Below are positions 19,378 to 30,333 of a DNA stretch of 64,000 bases, piece by piece (positions within the stretch are counted from its first letter, which is position 1; every line of letters begins with the position of its first letter). A model generated the notes under the pieces. It made no database searches. It had not been told where the DNA came from and saw only the letters and a list, made by a program, of their open reading frames with translations. The DNA lies in contig NZ_JACHYE010000002.1 of NCBI RefSeq assembly GCF_014192645.1, forward strand, positions 317,259-381,258, given 5' to 3'. Source of the DNA: Herbaspirillum sp. Sphag64 (GTDB taxonomy: Bacteria; Pseudomonadota; Gammaproteobacteria; Burkholderiales; Burkholderiaceae_D). A program made the position numbers and the translations under genes.

Positions 19378-22300
19378 ATGAGAATAGTGAGTGCAGCCCC
19401 CCAAGCTGCTGCAATTCGTCACCAACAAGGACATTACGAGACCCGCAACACACAGGCGGCATCGTTCAATCAAGGTCCGCATAAGAGAAAAAGTAGCTCG
19501 ACACTACAGAACAACGAGGGATGGCATGATCGGTTCCAGGTCCAAAGCCAAGACAAAGACCTGCGCAACCAGAGCCCGACCCGCTCGCGCAAGCGAGCAC
19601 CACGCCATGTGAACCCACTGAATTTCCTGAGAACCATGGGTATCCTGAGCGTATTGCCGATCGGACAGGTATTCCAGATACCGGAGACGCAACAGAGCGG
19701 TAAGCGCGGCAATCCGGGCAACGCCACGACCGATTTCATCAATAACCAACTACCTACGCATATCAGAGAGGTACGCAGCCTCAAGAGCGCCCGATCCGAC
19801 CTGGGCGTGGCGCCAAATGTGGTCCCATTCCGTGCCGAGAAAATCCCACGCGAACGCATCAAAATAACCGCGGGTCGTCCTGCGGAACTGCCACCCGAGC
19901 CAACAGAAACAACATTAAGCCCAGCCGAAAATTCACCAACCATCGAAAATCCCAGGCATCTGGACAACATCAACAAAACGGTACTCAGCTTGTTGCATCA
20001 GCATGAGAAAGAGATTCTGGATGTTGAGATTTCAGAGAAAACTTTGCTCAAGTCGGCCATTATCTTTTTGTCTATCAATGACGAATCATATGCTGCCCTG
20101 GCCAGGCAAATTCAACATGCCAATGACAACTACGGTGGCTATAGCGACGAGCTCATATCGCCTGCCATGCAACAAAAAATCATCCGTGACTGGATCGTAC
20201 AGAATCTGTTAGGTACCAGTATCGATGCAGTGATCACACAAAAAATAATAGCGTCCGAGCCGGCCAGACAAATGCGCAGCCGTGATCTGCATCAATTCAT
20301 CATGCAAGAAGCCTTCCGCGCAGTTCAACTCGATGACGGTTTTAAAACCTGGATCGTCAACAATGTGTTGATGGAAGAACTCCCCATGATCGGATTCTTC
20401 GAGAGTTATCCTGCCTCCAACGATCCTGACTTCAACCGCCTGAAAGAATTGAAACTGCATGACTTTGAGTGGGGGCACATCCATGCCGGGCTGCGTTTTA
20501 ATCAGTTGCTCGGACGTGGTATCGATATTGATCTTGACGATGCCGCAGAGTTAGGGGAAATGTTATTGGCACAGTTACAGGAAGGGTTGGTGCCTGCTGA
20601 GTGGTGGTCATTGTTCCAGCTACCAGCTTTGATTCGGTATGCCCAGGAACAACCCGATTTACTGCGCGAAACCGGCGGTCTGCTCGACGCCGAGATTCAA
20701 GGCCATGCGCTCACTGATTTTGCCCGGGCCCTTGAAAAATTGGTATCTGACCAGTTTCCCTTGCAGCAATTAACAGAGGCGTTGGATAACTTCGAGACAC
20801 GTCCAGAGATGGCCAAGCAAACCATTAAGCAGATATGCCCGGGTATGCCTGTGGACTTCTATCTCAACAATAACCCGGCGCAATGCTTATCCAAGGACGC
20901 CAGTAAACCGAGATCATTACCCGGCACATTCTGGCGCTTGAATGGTATTAAAGAGATCATTCAAATGCCGGATATCAATGAGAAATTTCAGGCCCAGATT
21001 GAGAATATCTCAGCACTCTACAAACTGGTGGATAAGGCGTTCCTGCTGACCGCCTGGAACCAGCTAAACGTCGATGACTTCGACTTTATTGGCAAGGCTG
21101 AGTTACGCTGGGCGAAAGTATCATTCGCTGCCCCCAGTCACTACAACAAGACGCCGTTTTTACTGTGCGCCAATCAGAAAGGGTGTGAAGCAGTCACGCG
21201 TCATCCGATTCCAGGTGCGGAATTTATAGTGGCACGCCAGCCCGGCAAAGCCGAACGTATTTACGTCCTGCATAACAAGGGGCAGGTATATGAACTCAAG
21301 CGTATTGATCGCAACATCGAGGAGTACTACCCGTATTTTTCCCTCGATCCAAGCTCTCGGCAATATCCCCTGTATCAATTACAGGTCACGCCAATGACAG
21401 CGCCATTTTGTGGAGCTGAGCAAGATCTGTCGCAACGACTCGAACCCATTGCGACAAAACATAGCGTCTCTCTTGCCGAGCTGATGAACGCCTATGGCTA
21501 CCAAAAAACAACGTCCGAGCAGATCAAGGAGATACTGGTGGATCTGTTCGTTCCATTTGTTGGCTGCGCCTCTGCTGCGTCCAAAGGCAATACCGGACAG
21601 ATGGTCCTGAGCTGCAGTATTGATGCCATTTCGCTGATACCACTGATCGGCAATTTAGCGAAGCTGTCGATCAGGCTCGGACAGTTCATTAGCTTCGGCA
21701 GTATCGTCGCATTGCGCAGCGCGATCGCCCAGACTGCCTTGCGCCAGTCAGTGCAGAAAACCATCGGAACGAGTGGTTCGGCATTTGTCCGCCATGCACT
21801 ATTACCTGCATCTCATCTACTCAATAAACCGACGCTGCCCAGCTTGGGACTCGATGGTATCAGGGCCCTGGATGCCTTCGGCGTGGAACTGATCGCCAGT
21901 ATCGGCACGAGCGTTGTAAAGCAGAGCCTGCAGATGAGCAAAAACATGCTTGGCAGCGTACATCGTCGCATGCATGTGCTGGAGCGAATGGAACAACAAT
22001 TAGCGAATCTGCCATCTCCACTGACAGCAGACCGCTATGTGACAGCCCATTGGCGTGGCATGAAGACAGATGTGCCAATCGTCATGCTGAGTACAGAACG
22101 TTACAACGGGAAGCCGATCTATGTGCGTGTCAACCCGGACAGCGGCGAACGCTTTGGCCGCAAGTACCTGTTGCTTGAAGACGGGACGCTGGAGCCGGTA
22201 CCTGTTGGCTTGGCCGTCCATTTACAAAATATCGCAGAACAAGGCTTGAGTGGTCGGGGCAGCCTGCGGATAAATTTACCATTGGAAGACAAAGATAACT

Positions 22301-23967
22301 TTGGCGCACTATTATTCCGAAAATTACAAGAAGAAATCAGCAATGGAGAAACGCTAGAAAAACTCGCCAGCGACCGTGGTTTGGGATACCACACGCTGCG
22401 CCCCTATCTGTCAGATACGGGAGAACTGACTCCGCTGGGCAAGGAGATTGTGAATCTGGCTGATCTGGCCGAAGCGAGATCCCCCAGCTCCGCTAAGTCC
22501 CCCGGATCGGCGAAGTCCCTTGGCTCGGCCAGCTCCTCCGTTTCGACTAAGTTCCTTGGCGCAGCCAAGTCCCATAGCTCGTCGAAGTCTCTTGGCGCGA
22601 TAAGCGATAATCAAGAGAAAACGGTTCGTAGTAACAGCCTTGATGTAACCGCCAATAACAAATACGGCATTCATGCTCTTGTGAGTAACGTACTGAGATC
22701 ACCCGTGTTGAGTCTTGGCCATCCGCTTGATGTGATGAACCCACTGTCCTCGCGCTCCATCAAGGAGAATGAGGCGGTCAAAAAAAGCCTGTTCAACGAC
22801 GGGGACGCCATCAAGGATATCGAGGGCGCTCCCTATCGTTACAATATTGATCTCGATTGTTTTACAGACAAAAAATATGGTGATTTCAAACAGGCCTACC
22901 TGCCGAGGTCTGACAGAACTTCCCTGAAAATGATAAAGATGCCCGAGGCCATTACCAGAGCAACCAGCATCAGTCTGGACGAGCGTAGCGGCGTCATCAA
23001 GGCTCTCGGCATTGATCTCGACCTGGTGGCAATACTGGGGGCACCGACGTCGTTAAAACCGGCCGTCACAGAGATTCCGAAACGAATCAGCTATATCTGG
23101 GTTGGCAACAAAAAAATAGCGCCGTTGTCGCTCACAAAGCTCCATTTGAACTGTGCTATCGCCAATGAAAAAGGATACCAGGTCCGCTTCTACCTATCGA
23201 ATCAGGCCAAATCGCTGAATTTAGCCGATGTGCAGAGTGCCATGTGCGGCGACAATCCTGCAAAGTGTTTATCTATTCTTCCTGAGACCAACAAAGTGAA
23301 GATATTGGAAGAGACTGAACTCTACAAAACTTTCAGTCAAAGTGACAACTTCGCGCAATATCAGGACGCCATTGATGGCAATGGTGGTGTCGCCACTAAT
23401 TTTGCTTCGGCAGCTGACATCCTCAAGTTGGTCATATTAAAACAAAGAGGCGGAATCGTTGAGGACCTTGATGACATGTTGTTAGATACCTTTGGCAGCA
23501 TCCCACTGGCGACTGGCGATGACGGTATCGTCCTCGGAGATCTACTGTCCAATGTTCAGTTGGATATGCACTGTCAGTTCGGCAACAGCTTTTTTGGATC
23601 ACATCCTGGTAACCCGCTGATTGACGAGATGCTCAAGGAAATTCATCGGCGCTACCAGGAGCCCGACAGTCTTCAGTTCTACAAGCAGCCACGTCCCGCC
23701 AATCTGTATAGCTTAGAAATGAGTGACTACGCTAAAAAGCTCTCCTATCTGACGGGGCCGGACGTGCTCAATACGGTGTTGTTCGAACACTTTCCCGACA
23801 TTTATCACTTTGTCGAACTGGAGAAGTTGAAACGTCTCTGCGACCACCCGCTGACGAGCCAGATCCTGATCAGCCTCGCAGAGAAACTGCCCCGTTTGGA
23901 AGAGATCGCTCCTTTATCCGGACACGCGATGATCGGTAGCGACCACAGCTGGCTGCGTCAGCGTTAA
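19378..23967 (+). CDS. Large toxin-like protein with C-terminal DXD glycosyltransferase domain
   Basis: 1529 residues with no Sec signal; the N-terminus is polar and Ser/Gln/Arg-rich. Residues ~200-720 are helical and not recognised. At ~720-780 a hydrophobic block (FVPFVGCASAASKGNTGQ, then CSIDAISLIPLIGNLAKLSI) resembles the membrane-insertion region of large toxins. Residues ~1035-1075 are a Ser/Ala/Lys low-complexity repeat. From ~1233 a GT-A fold starts with IPKRISYIWVG, then FASAADILKLVILKQRGGI and the metal-binding EDLDDM (DXD at D1363 and D1365), the pattern of clostridial-toxin-like and effector glycosyltransferases. The ATG at 19378 has AGGA about 9 bases upstream. It lies alone between the Smr gene and the convergent IOR gene, with no visible immunity gene. 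A secreted glycosylating toxin is inferred. Confidence 0.75.
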   Translation: MRIVSAAPQAAAIRHQQGHYETRNTQAASFNQGPHKRKSSSTLQNNEGWHDRFQVQSQDKDLRNQSPTRSRKRAPRHVNPLNFLRTMGILSVLPIGQVFQIPETQQSGKRGNPGNATTDFINNQLPTHIREVRSLKSARSDLGVAPNVVPFRAEKIPRERIKITAGRPAELPPEPTETTLSPAENSPTIENPRHLDNINKTVLSLLHQHEKEILDVEISEKTLLKSAIIFLSINDESYAALARQIQHANDNYGGYSDELISPAMQQKIIRDWIVQNLLGTSIDAVITQKIIASEPARQMRSRDLHQFIMQEAFRAVQLDDGFKTWIVNNVLMEELPMIGFFESYPASNDPDFNRLKELKLHDFEWGHIHAGLRFNQLLGRGIDIDLDDAAELGEMLLAQLQEGLVPAEWWSLFQLPALIRYAQEQPDLLRETGGLLDAEIQGHALTDFARALEKLVSDQFPLQQLTEALDNFETRPEMAKQTIKQICPGMPVDFYLNNNPAQCLSKDASKPRSLPGTFWRLNGIKEIIQMPDINEKFQAQIENISALYKLVDKAFLLTAWNQLNVDDFDFIGKAELRWAKVSFAAPSHYNKTPFLLCANQKGCEAVTRHPIPGAEFIVARQPGKAERIYVLHNKGQVYELKRIDRNIEEYYPYFSLDPSSRQYPLYQLQVTPMTAPFCGAEQDLSQRLEPIATKHSVSLAELMNAYGYQKTTSEQIKEILVDLFVPFVGCASAASKGNTGQMVLSCSIDAISLIPLIGNLAKLSIRLGQFISFGSIVALRSAIAQTALRQSVQKTIGTSGSAFVRHALLPASHLLNKPTLPSLGLDGIRALDAFGVELIASIGTSVVKQSLQMSKNMLGSVHRRMHVLERMEQQLANLPSPLTADRYVTAHWRGMKTDVPIVMLSTERYNGKPIYVRVNPDSGERFGRKYLLLEDGTLEPVPVGLAVHLQNIAEQGLSGRGSLRINLPLEDKDNFGALLFRKLQEEISNGETLEKLASDRGLGYHTLRPYLSDTGELTPLGKEIVNLADLAEARSPSSAKSPGSAKSLGSASSSVSTKFLGAAKSHSSSKSLGAISDNQEKTVRSNSLDVTANNKYGIHALVSNVLRSPVLSLGHPLDVMNPLSSRSIKENEAVKKSLFNDGDAIKDIEGAPYRYNIDLDCFTDKKYGDFKQAYLPRSDRTSLKMIKMPEAITRATSISLDERSGVIKALGIDLDLVAILGAPTSLKPAVTEIPKRISYIWVGNKKIAPLSLTKLHLNCAIANEKGYQVRFYLSNQAKSLNLADVQSAMCGDNPAKCLSILPETNKVKILEETELYKTFSQSDNFAQYQDAIDGNGGVATNFASAADILKLVILKQRGGIVEDLDDMLLDTFGSIPLATGDDGIVLGDLLSNVQLDMHCQFGNSFFGSHPGNPLIDEMLKEIHRRYQEPDSLQFYKQPRPANLYSLEMSDYAKKLSYLTGPDVLNTVLFEHFPDIYHFVELEKLKRLCDHPLTSQILISLAEKLPRLEEIAPLSGHAMIGSDHSWLRQR
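22480..22605 (+). repeat. Ser/Ala/Lys-rich coding repeat inside the toxin-like gene
   Basis: Imperfect tandem units of about 7 codons (for example SPSSAKSPGSAKSLGSASSS) encode a flexible linker between the N-terminal and glycosyltransferase parts. At DNA level, copies of GCYAAGTCCCYYGGMTCG-like units recur. Confidence 0.65.
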
Positions 23968-23990
23968 AAATCATCCTCAAGTCTGAACAG

Positions 23991-26900
23991 TCACGCCGGC
24001 TGTGATGCGCATGGAGCGCCAATGGCACTCCATTGCGACATCAGTCCAGCCCACTCGGACTCAGAGCGCTCCATCGATTTCAATTTTACATGGCCAAAAC
24101 CACGCACCAACTCAGGCAGCTGTGCCAGCCTGATCGCTAATGTACGATTATCGTGATCAAGTTGTTGCGCCAATGCATGCGCAAAGGCCAGATAACGATC
24201 ACGCATGGCTCTTTCGCGACGTCGCTCGTGGGTATAGCCAAACACATCGAAGGGCGTACCGCGCAACACTTTGCCACGCGCCAGCACGGAAAACACCGGC
24301 AGCATCCAGCTGCCAAACCTGATCTTGGCCGGTACCGTGCTGCCAGGCTTGCGCCTTGCCAGCAAGGGTGGTGCCAGATGGAATGCCAACTGATAGTCGC
24401 CCTCGAATTGCGCGGCAATCTGTTCACGGAAGACCGGATCCGCATGCAGGCGCGCAACCTCATATTCATCTTTACTGGCCATGAGCTTGAACAGATGACG
24501 CGCCACCAGTTTGCTCAACTGTCGCCGTGATGCACTGCCCTCCAGCGTAATCTCACGCTGCTCGACGGCGGCAACGATATCGGCATAGCGCTGGGCATAG
24601 GCTGGGCTTTGATACTTGCGTAGGTAGTCGGTGCGAAATGCCACCATCGATGCCAATGACTGTGGCAGGGCAAACTGAATCGTCTGCTGCTGCGGCTTGC
24701 CCAGGCGCTCCAGCGCCGCTGCATCTGCCGCTGCCAGTCGGCCGATCAGGAAGGCGCGTTTGTTCATGTCGACAGCCACTGCATTGAGCTCAATGGCGCG
24801 CATCATCGCCGGCAAACCGACTGGTACAAGTCCTTGCTGCCAGGCGAAGCCCATCAGCAGGATATTGGCCCCGATGGGCTCACCCAGAAAACGCGTCGCC
24901 AACTCTTGCGCATCGAGCGGCAAGAGTTTGTCTGGACCAGCGGCAGCGTCCAGTTTGGCCAGCAAACCGGGCTTATCAATCGAGGCATCGGGATTGCGGG
25001 TAAATTCAGCGGTCGGAATCTCGTGCTGGTTGGCAATCACTCGGGTATGTCCGTGACGGATCACTGCCAGCCCATCCGGCATGGCAGCCACCACCAGATC
25101 ACAGGCCAATACAGCATCAGCCTGTTGCAGATCAATGCGGACCTGATGCAAGGCAGCCGGTGTGGCAGCGATACGTACATGGGACAGCACCGCCCCACCT
25201 TTCTGGGCAAACCCCATGAAGTCGAGTGTTGAAGCACCCTTGCCTTCCAGATGCGCCGCCATGGTGATCAACGCGCCGACAGTCACCACACCGGTGCCGC
25301 CAACACCGGCGACGAGTGTCTCGAACGGGGTGTGCAAGACCGGCAGGATCGGCAATGGATACGCGCTCAGTGCCTGCTCCAGATCGGCTTGGGTCAAGGT
25401 ACTGCGCGGTGGCTTTTTGAGACTGCCACCGATGACAGAAACAAAGCTGGGGCAAAAACCTTCGACGCAGGAATAATCCTTGTTGCAGGATGATTGCTCG
25501 ATCTGGCGCTTGCGGCCGAGTTCGGTTTCCAGCGGCAGGATCGACAGACAATTCGATTGCACGCCACAGTCACCACAACCTTCGCATACGGCGGGATTGA
25601 TCATCAGGCGGCGCGGTGGATCCGGGAAGACGGTGTGATCGGGCTTGTTTTTCTTGCGCCGCCGACGCTTCTCGGCCGCGCAGGTCTGATCGTAGACCAG
25701 CACGGTAACCCCTGCGATGTCACGCAACATGCGCTGCACGACATCAAGCTCACTACGATGATGTACCGTCACGCCAGCAGGCAAAGCAAGCGCGGTGTAA
25801 TTCTCTGGCGCGTCAGTGACCACCACAACCTTGCGTGCGCCCTCGCTGAGCACTTGTTGCAGAATCTGTGGCACCGAGAGCTTGCCATCGACCGGCTGCC
25901 CACCAGTCATGGCGACGGCGTCGTTATAAAGAATCTTGTAGGTAATATTGGTACCAGCTGCAATCGCCTGACGGATTGCGAGTGAACCGGAATGGTAATA
26001 GGTGCCATCGCCCAGATTCTGGAATACGTGTGGCTCGTTCACGAACCGTGATGCACCGACCCAGTTGATACCCTCACCGCCCATCTGCGACAGATAGTCG
26101 GTATCGCGCTGCATCCAGGTCGCCATGAAATGACAGCCAATACCCGCCATGGCGCGGCTGCCTTCAGGCACTTTGGTTGAGGTATTGTGCGGACAACCGG
26201 AGCAGAAATACGGTGTGCGTTTAACGCTGTCAGCGCTGTTGGACAACAATTCTGCGGCACAGAAATCGGGCAAAAAACGAGGTAACTGCAAGTCGGGAAA
26301 GCGCGTATCCAGCCAACGAATGAGCGTCGGCGCGATCCGTGACGGTCGCAATTCACCGAGTGCTGACAATAAGGGTTCGCCCTGCGCATCGCTCTTACCA
26401 ATGACTTGCGGGCGCTGTCCGGCTGGCAGGTTGTAGAACAGATTCTTGATCTGCTCTTCCATGACAGGCGCCTTCTCTTCAATCACCAGAATTTCATCAA
26501 GCCCCTCGGCAAATGCCTGCAAGCGGGTGCGCTCCAAGGGGTAGGTCAAGCCCGGTTTGTAGACGCGGATCTGCAATTGCTCCAGCGTTGCCAATGACAA
26601 ACCCAGCCGCTCCAATGCCTCACGCAGATCCAGATAGGCCTTGCCTGCACTGATGATGCCAATGCGTGCAGCCGGCGCTGACACCACCAGCTTGTCGACG
26701 CTGTTGCTGCGCGCAAATGCCTGCACCGCCGTGAGCTTGTCGTGCACGCGCTGCTCCAGTGCCAGACCGGGCAAATCGGGCCAGCGATTATGCAGGCCAG
26801 CGGCGGGGGCGACGTAATCTGTTGGTACGGTGAATTGCGGCAGCGCAGGTAGCTCCACCACGGCGGCACCTTCCACCGTTTCTGAAATTGCCTTGAAGCC

Positions 26901-27548
26901 CACCCAGGCCCCGGAAAAACGGGACAGCGCCCAACCATATAAACCGAACTCCAGGTATTCCTGAATGTTGGCCGGGTTAATCACCGGCATGCTCCACGCC
27001 ATCAACGCGGCTTCACTCTGATGCGGCAAGGACGACGACACACAGCCGTGATCATCACCCAGAATCGCCAGCACGCCACCATGCGGTGATGATCCATAGG
27101 CATTGGCATGCTTGAGCGCATCGCCGGAGCGATCCACCCCGGGACCTTTGCCGTACCACATGGCAAACACGCCATCGACCTTGCGGCTGGGATTGGCTTC
27201 GACCTGCTGGGTTCCTTGCACGGCGGTAACGCCCAGCTCTTCATTGATGGCTGGCAGGAAATCAATCTCATGAGCGCGCAATAAAGCGGAAGCACGCCAC
27301 AACTCCTGATCAACGGCACCCAATGGTGAACCACGATAGCCACTGATGAAACCGGCGGTCTGCCAGCCTTGGGCCTGATCGACCGCTTTTTGCATGCACA
27401 GCAAGCGCACCAGCGCCTGCGTACCGGTCAGAAAGACGCGGCCGGTCTGGCGCGTCAGGTTGTCTTGCAATGCATAATCGGGGTCTGCCAGTGGTGCAGC
27501 AGTCATGCCTGCTACCTCCTGCAGGGGCGGAATGGTCACGGTATTCAT
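23991..27548 (-). CDS. Indolepyruvate ferredoxin oxidoreductase, fused alpha-beta-gamma form
   Basis: 1185 residues. Oxidatively decarboxylates aryl-pyruvates (indole-, phenyl-pyruvate) to aryl-acetyl-CoA, passing electrons to ferredoxin. The N-terminal part holds pyrimidine- and TPP-binding regions (GFISGYRGSPLGAVD; AGIGCHFMATWMQRD; GGEGINWVGASRF). The middle has an iron-sulfur region (CEGCGDCGVQSNCLS, then CSCVEGFCPS-like). The gamma part begins GVGGTGVVTVGALITMAAHL. The ATG at 27548 starts MNTVTIPPLQEV. It is divergent from an Lrp-type regulator that probably controls it. Being next to the paa genes suggests that it feeds phenylacetyl-CoA from phenylalanine breakdown into the Paa pathway. 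Confidence 0.93.
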   Translation of the reverse strand: MNTVTIPPLQEVAGMTAAPLADPDYALQDNLTRQTGRVFLTGTQALVRLLCMQKAVDQAQGWQTAGFISGYRGSPLGAVDQELWRASALLRAHEIDFLPAINEELGVTAVQGTQQVEANPSRKVDGVFAMWYGKGPGVDRSGDALKHANAYGSSPHGGVLAILGDDHGCVSSSLPHQSEAALMAWSMPVINPANIQEYLEFGLYGWALSRFSGAWVGFKAISETVEGAAVVELPALPQFTVPTDYVAPAAGLHNRWPDLPGLALEQRVHDKLTAVQAFARSNSVDKLVVSAPAARIGIISAGKAYLDLREALERLGLSLATLEQLQIRVYKPGLTYPLERTRLQAFAEGLDEILVIEEKAPVMEEQIKNLFYNLPAGQRPQVIGKSDAQGEPLLSALGELRPSRIAPTLIRWLDTRFPDLQLPRFLPDFCAAELLSNSADSVKRTPYFCSGCPHNTSTKVPEGSRAMAGIGCHFMATWMQRDTDYLSQMGGEGINWVGASRFVNEPHVFQNLGDGTYYHSGSLAIRQAIAAGTNITYKILYNDAVAMTGGQPVDGKLSVPQILQQVLSEGARKVVVVTDAPENYTALALPAGVTVHHRSELDVVQRMLRDIAGVTVLVYDQTCAAEKRRRRKKNKPDHTVFPDPPRRLMINPAVCEGCGDCGVQSNCLSILPLETELGRKRQIEQSSCNKDYSCVEGFCPSFVSVIGGSLKKPPRSTLTQADLEQALSAYPLPILPVLHTPFETLVAGVGGTGVVTVGALITMAAHLEGKGASTLDFMGFAQKGGAVLSHVRIAATPAALHQVRIDLQQADAVLACDLVVAAMPDGLAVIRHGHTRVIANQHEIPTAEFTRNPDASIDKPGLLAKLDAAAGPDKLLPLDAQELATRFLGEPIGANILLMGFAWQQGLVPVGLPAMMRAIELNAVAVDMNKRAFLIGRLAAADAAALERLGKPQQQTIQFALPQSLASMVAFRTDYLRKYQSPAYAQRYADIVAAVEQREITLEGSASRRQLSKLVARHLFKLMASKDEYEVARLHADPVFREQIAAQFEGDYQLAFHLAPPLLARRKPGSTVPAKIRFGSWMLPVFSVLARGKVLRGTPFDVFGYTHERRRERAMRDRYLAFAHALAQQLDHDNRTLAIRLAQLPELVRGFGHVKLKSMERSESEWAGLMSQWSAIGAPCASQPA

Positions 27549-27723
27549 CGCGTGGTCTCTATCGTTATCGTTGTCATCGTTGTGCTCAGTCAGGCAAGTC
27601 TCCCTTGCTCAAAAAACACTGAGGTTGATGAAAATGATATGTCGATGAAAAGGGAAAATTATTCCTAAATGTTCTCGAAATTTACCTACAATAGAAATCG
27701 TTTTTCCCCATACAGGCAAAAAA

Positions 27724-28191
27724 ATGAAAAACTCACCTCTCGATTCCGCATCGCAAAAGATCCTGGTCGAGCTGCAAAAAAATGCCCGGATTTCGTCCAG
27801 TGAGCTAGCCGAAAAAGTCGGGATGTCGGCCAGTCCGTGCTGGCGTCGTCAGAAGGAACTGGAAGATAGCGGCTATATCCTGCGCTATACCGCCATCGTC
27901 GACCGCCGCAAACTGGGACTCGCGGTATGTTGCATGGCGCACATCACGCTACTGCGCCATGCGGAGGGTGTGGTGGAGAATTTTGAGCAGACCATGCGGC
28001 TGCGCCCGGAGGTCGTGGAATGCTACGAGACCACCGGCAGTGCCGACTATGTGGTGAAGGTGATCGTGGCAGACATGGAGGCCTACCACGACTTCTTTCA
28101 TAATGTGCTGGTGAAGATCAATGGTGTCTCTCAGGTCAACACCAGCGTGGCCATGCGTGAAGTGAAATACGAAACTGCCTTGCCGATATAA
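27724..28191 (+). CDS. Lrp/AsnC family transcriptional regulator
   Basis: 155 residues. The N-terminal helix-turn-helix (SQKILVELQKNARISSSELAEKVGMSASPCWRR) and the C-terminal RAM domain (VECYETTGSADYVVKVIV) are typical of amino-acid-responsive Lrp family regulators. The start ATG at 27724 follows an A-rich tract. A TACAAT hexamer at 27687-27692 could be its -10. It is divergent from the indolepyruvate oxidoreductase gene across 175 bases and most likely regulates it in response to an aromatic amino acid; the ligand is inferred. Confidence 0.92.
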   Translation: MKNSPLDSASQKILVELQKNARISSSELAEKVGMSASPCWRRQKELEDSGYILRYTAIVDRRKLGLAVCCMAHITLLRHAEGVVENFEQTMRLRPEVVECYETTGSADYVVKVIVADMEAYHDFFHNVLVKINGVSQVNTSVAMREVKYETALPI

Positions 28192-28192
28192 G

Positions 28193-30250
28193 TCAGTCCT
28201 GTTTTTTCGAGACCAGCGTCAGGATGTCATAGGACGCCACCAGTTCATTGTCCTGATTGGTGACTTCAACATCCCAGGCAACGACGCCCTGACCAACACC
28301 ATTGGCATCCCTCTTGTTGCGGTCGATCTTGCGTTTGCAGGTCAGGCGTGCACGGATGGTGTCGCCGATACCAACCGGCTTGACAAAGCGCAGCGTATCC
28401 AGGCCGTAGTTCGCCAGCACTGGCCCCGGCGCTGGCGAGACAAACAATCCCGCCGCTGCCGACAGCACAAAATACCCATGCGCAATACGCTTGCCGAACG
28501 GTGACTCCTTGGCCGCAATCTCATCAAAATGCATGTAGAAGTAATCGCCCGACAAGCCACCAAAATTGACGATATCGGCTTCGCTGACGGTGCGGCGATG
28601 CGTCAGCAGCGAGTCGCCGATTTGCAGGTCTTCAAAGTAATGCCGGAACGGATGAATTTCCGACTCGCGCACGACGGCACCGCGTACGTGCTCACCAACG
28701 ACCGCTGCCAGCATGGTCGGTGAACCTTGCACGGCGGCGCGTTGCAGGTAATGCTTGACCGCGCGCGCGCCGCCGAGCTCTTCGCCACCACCGGCACGCC
28801 CCGGGCCACCGTGCTTAAGCTGTGGCAACGGTGAACCATGACCGGTCGATTCCACTGCGGCTTCACGGTCCAGAATCAGCAAACGCCCATGCCAGGCTGC
28901 TGCGACTGGAATTGCCTTGGCCGCCACCTTGGGATCATGCGTGACCAGACTACCGACCAGACTGCCGCGTCCGCGTGCTGCCAGGTCCAGCGCAGCGTCA
29001 AAATCATCGTAGGCAATCAGGGTGCTGACCGGGCCAAAGGCTTCCACATCATGTACTGCCGTGTTGCTAACACCATCGCGACATAGCAACAGCGTCGGCG
29101 CAAAGAAGGCGCCTTGCGCGACATTCTCACCGAGCGGTGCAAAGCCATCGGCCTCACCAAAGATGACTTCATTACCAGCCTTGAGCAATGCCAGTCGCTC
29201 CGCCACGTCCTGCTGTTGTGCCTTGGTCGCCAGCGGGCCCATGCGCACCTGCTCCAGCGCCGGGTCACCCACGGTCACTTTGACCAGACGGGCGCGCAGC
29301 TTTTCTGCGACGGCATCAAGATGCTGACGCGGCACGATGGCGCGGCGGATGGCGGTACATTTTTGACCGGCTTTGGTGGTCATTTCGCGTGCCACTTCCT
29401 TGACGAACAGATCGAACTCTTCCTCATCGGGCGTGACATCGGGACCCAGAATGGCGCAGTTCAGTGAATCGGCTTCGGCATTGAAGGGAATGGCGTTGCG
29501 GATCAGATTAGGATGCACGCGCAGCTTGGCGGCAGTGTCGGCAGAGCCGGTGAAGGTCACGACATCCTGCCCTTGCAGGCGATCCAGCAAGTCACCGGTA
29601 CCGCCGATGATCAATTGCAGGCTGCCAGCTGGCAACAGGCCGGAGGCATTGATCAGGCGCACCGCAGCTTCAGTGAGGTAACTGGTCGCGGTGGCGGGTT
29701 TGATCAGGCATGGCATACCGGCGAGGAAGGTCGGAGCAAATTTTTCCAGCATGCCCCAGATCGGAAAGTTGAAAGCATTGATGTGGACCGCGATACCACC
29801 ACGCGGCACCAGAATGTGCGAGCCGACAAACTTGCCCTGCTTGCCGAGCGGGAAGGCCGGGCCTTCATGCACCAGATTGCTGGACGGGAATTCATTACCA
29901 CCGACGCTGGCATAGGCGAACAGCGTGCCTGATCCGCCTTCGATATCGATCCAGCTGTCGGCACGGGTGGCACCGGTATGCGCCGAGATGGCGTAGAGGG
30001 CTTCCTTGTGTTCGTTGAGATATTTGGCGAGCGCCCGCAGAATCGCGGCACGTTTCTGGAAGTCCAGTGCTAGTAAGGCTGGCAGACCTTGTTGGCGGGC
30101 ATGGCTGACGGCTTCGTCAAAGTCGATAGCTTCTGCATGGGTGGTCGCAATCAGGCGGCCATTGACCGCGCTGTGCAGGGACTGGGCGGGGCTGCTGCCG
30201 ATCCAGCGGCCGCCGATGAAACTTTGCAAGAGAGTCGATTGTGCTGTCAT
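28193..30250 (-). CDS. paaZ: Bifunctional oxepin-CoA hydrolase / 3-oxo-5,6-dehydrosuberyl-CoA semialdehyde dehydrogenase
   Basis: 685 residues with two domains, as in E. coli PaaZ. The N-terminal aldehyde dehydrogenase (1 to about 510) has catalytic Cys near 298 ([13 protein letters not shown]) and the general-base Glu near 257 ([10 protein letters not shown]). The C-terminal MaoC-like hydratase (about 535-685) has [18 protein letters not shown] and [18 protein letters not shown]. It opens the oxepin ring of ring-1,2-epoxidised phenylacetyl-CoA and oxidises the aldehyde. It ends 1 base from the stop of the convergent Lrp-type gene and follows paaR by 83 bases on the same strand. Confidence 0.96.
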   Translation of the reverse strand: MTAQSTLLQSFIGGRWIGSSPAQSLHSAVNGRLIATTHAEAIDFDEAVSHARQQGLPALLALDFQKRAAILRALAKYLNEHKEALYAISAHTGATRADSWIDIEGGSGTLFAYASVGGNEFPSSNLVHEGPAFPLGKQGKFVGSHILVPRGGIAVHINAFNFPIWGMLEKFAPTFLAGMPCLIKPATATSYLTEAAVRLINASGLLPAGSLQLIIGGTGDLLDRLQGQDVVTFTGSADTAAKLRVHPNLIRNAIPFNAEADSLNCAILGPDVTPDEEEFDLFVKEVAREMTTKAGQKCTAIRRAIVPRQHLDAVAEKLRARLVKVTVGDPALEQVRMGPLATKAQQQDVAERLALLKAGNEVIFGEADGFAPLGENVAQGAFFAPTLLLCRDGVSNTAVHDVEAFGPVSTLIAYDDFDAALDLAARGRGSLVGSLVTHDPKVAAKAIPVAAAWHGRLLILDREAAVESTGHGSPLPQLKHGGPGRAGGGEELGGARAVKHYLQRAAVQGSPTMLAAVVGEHVRGAVVRESEIHPFRHYFEDLQIGDSLLTHRRTVSEADIVNFGGLSGDYFYMHFDEIAAKESPFGKRIAHGYFVLSAAAGLFVSPAPGPVLANYGLDTLRFVKPVGIGDTIRARLTCKRKIDRNKRDANGVGQGVVAWDVEVTNQDNELVASYDILTLVSKKQD

Positions 30251-30333
30251 TTTTCTTCCATTGGTGAATGTCTGGAAATGACGTCGCCCTGTCTCCTCGG
30301 CGCTGCTCGCGCACTCCTAAAGGGGGATTGCCG

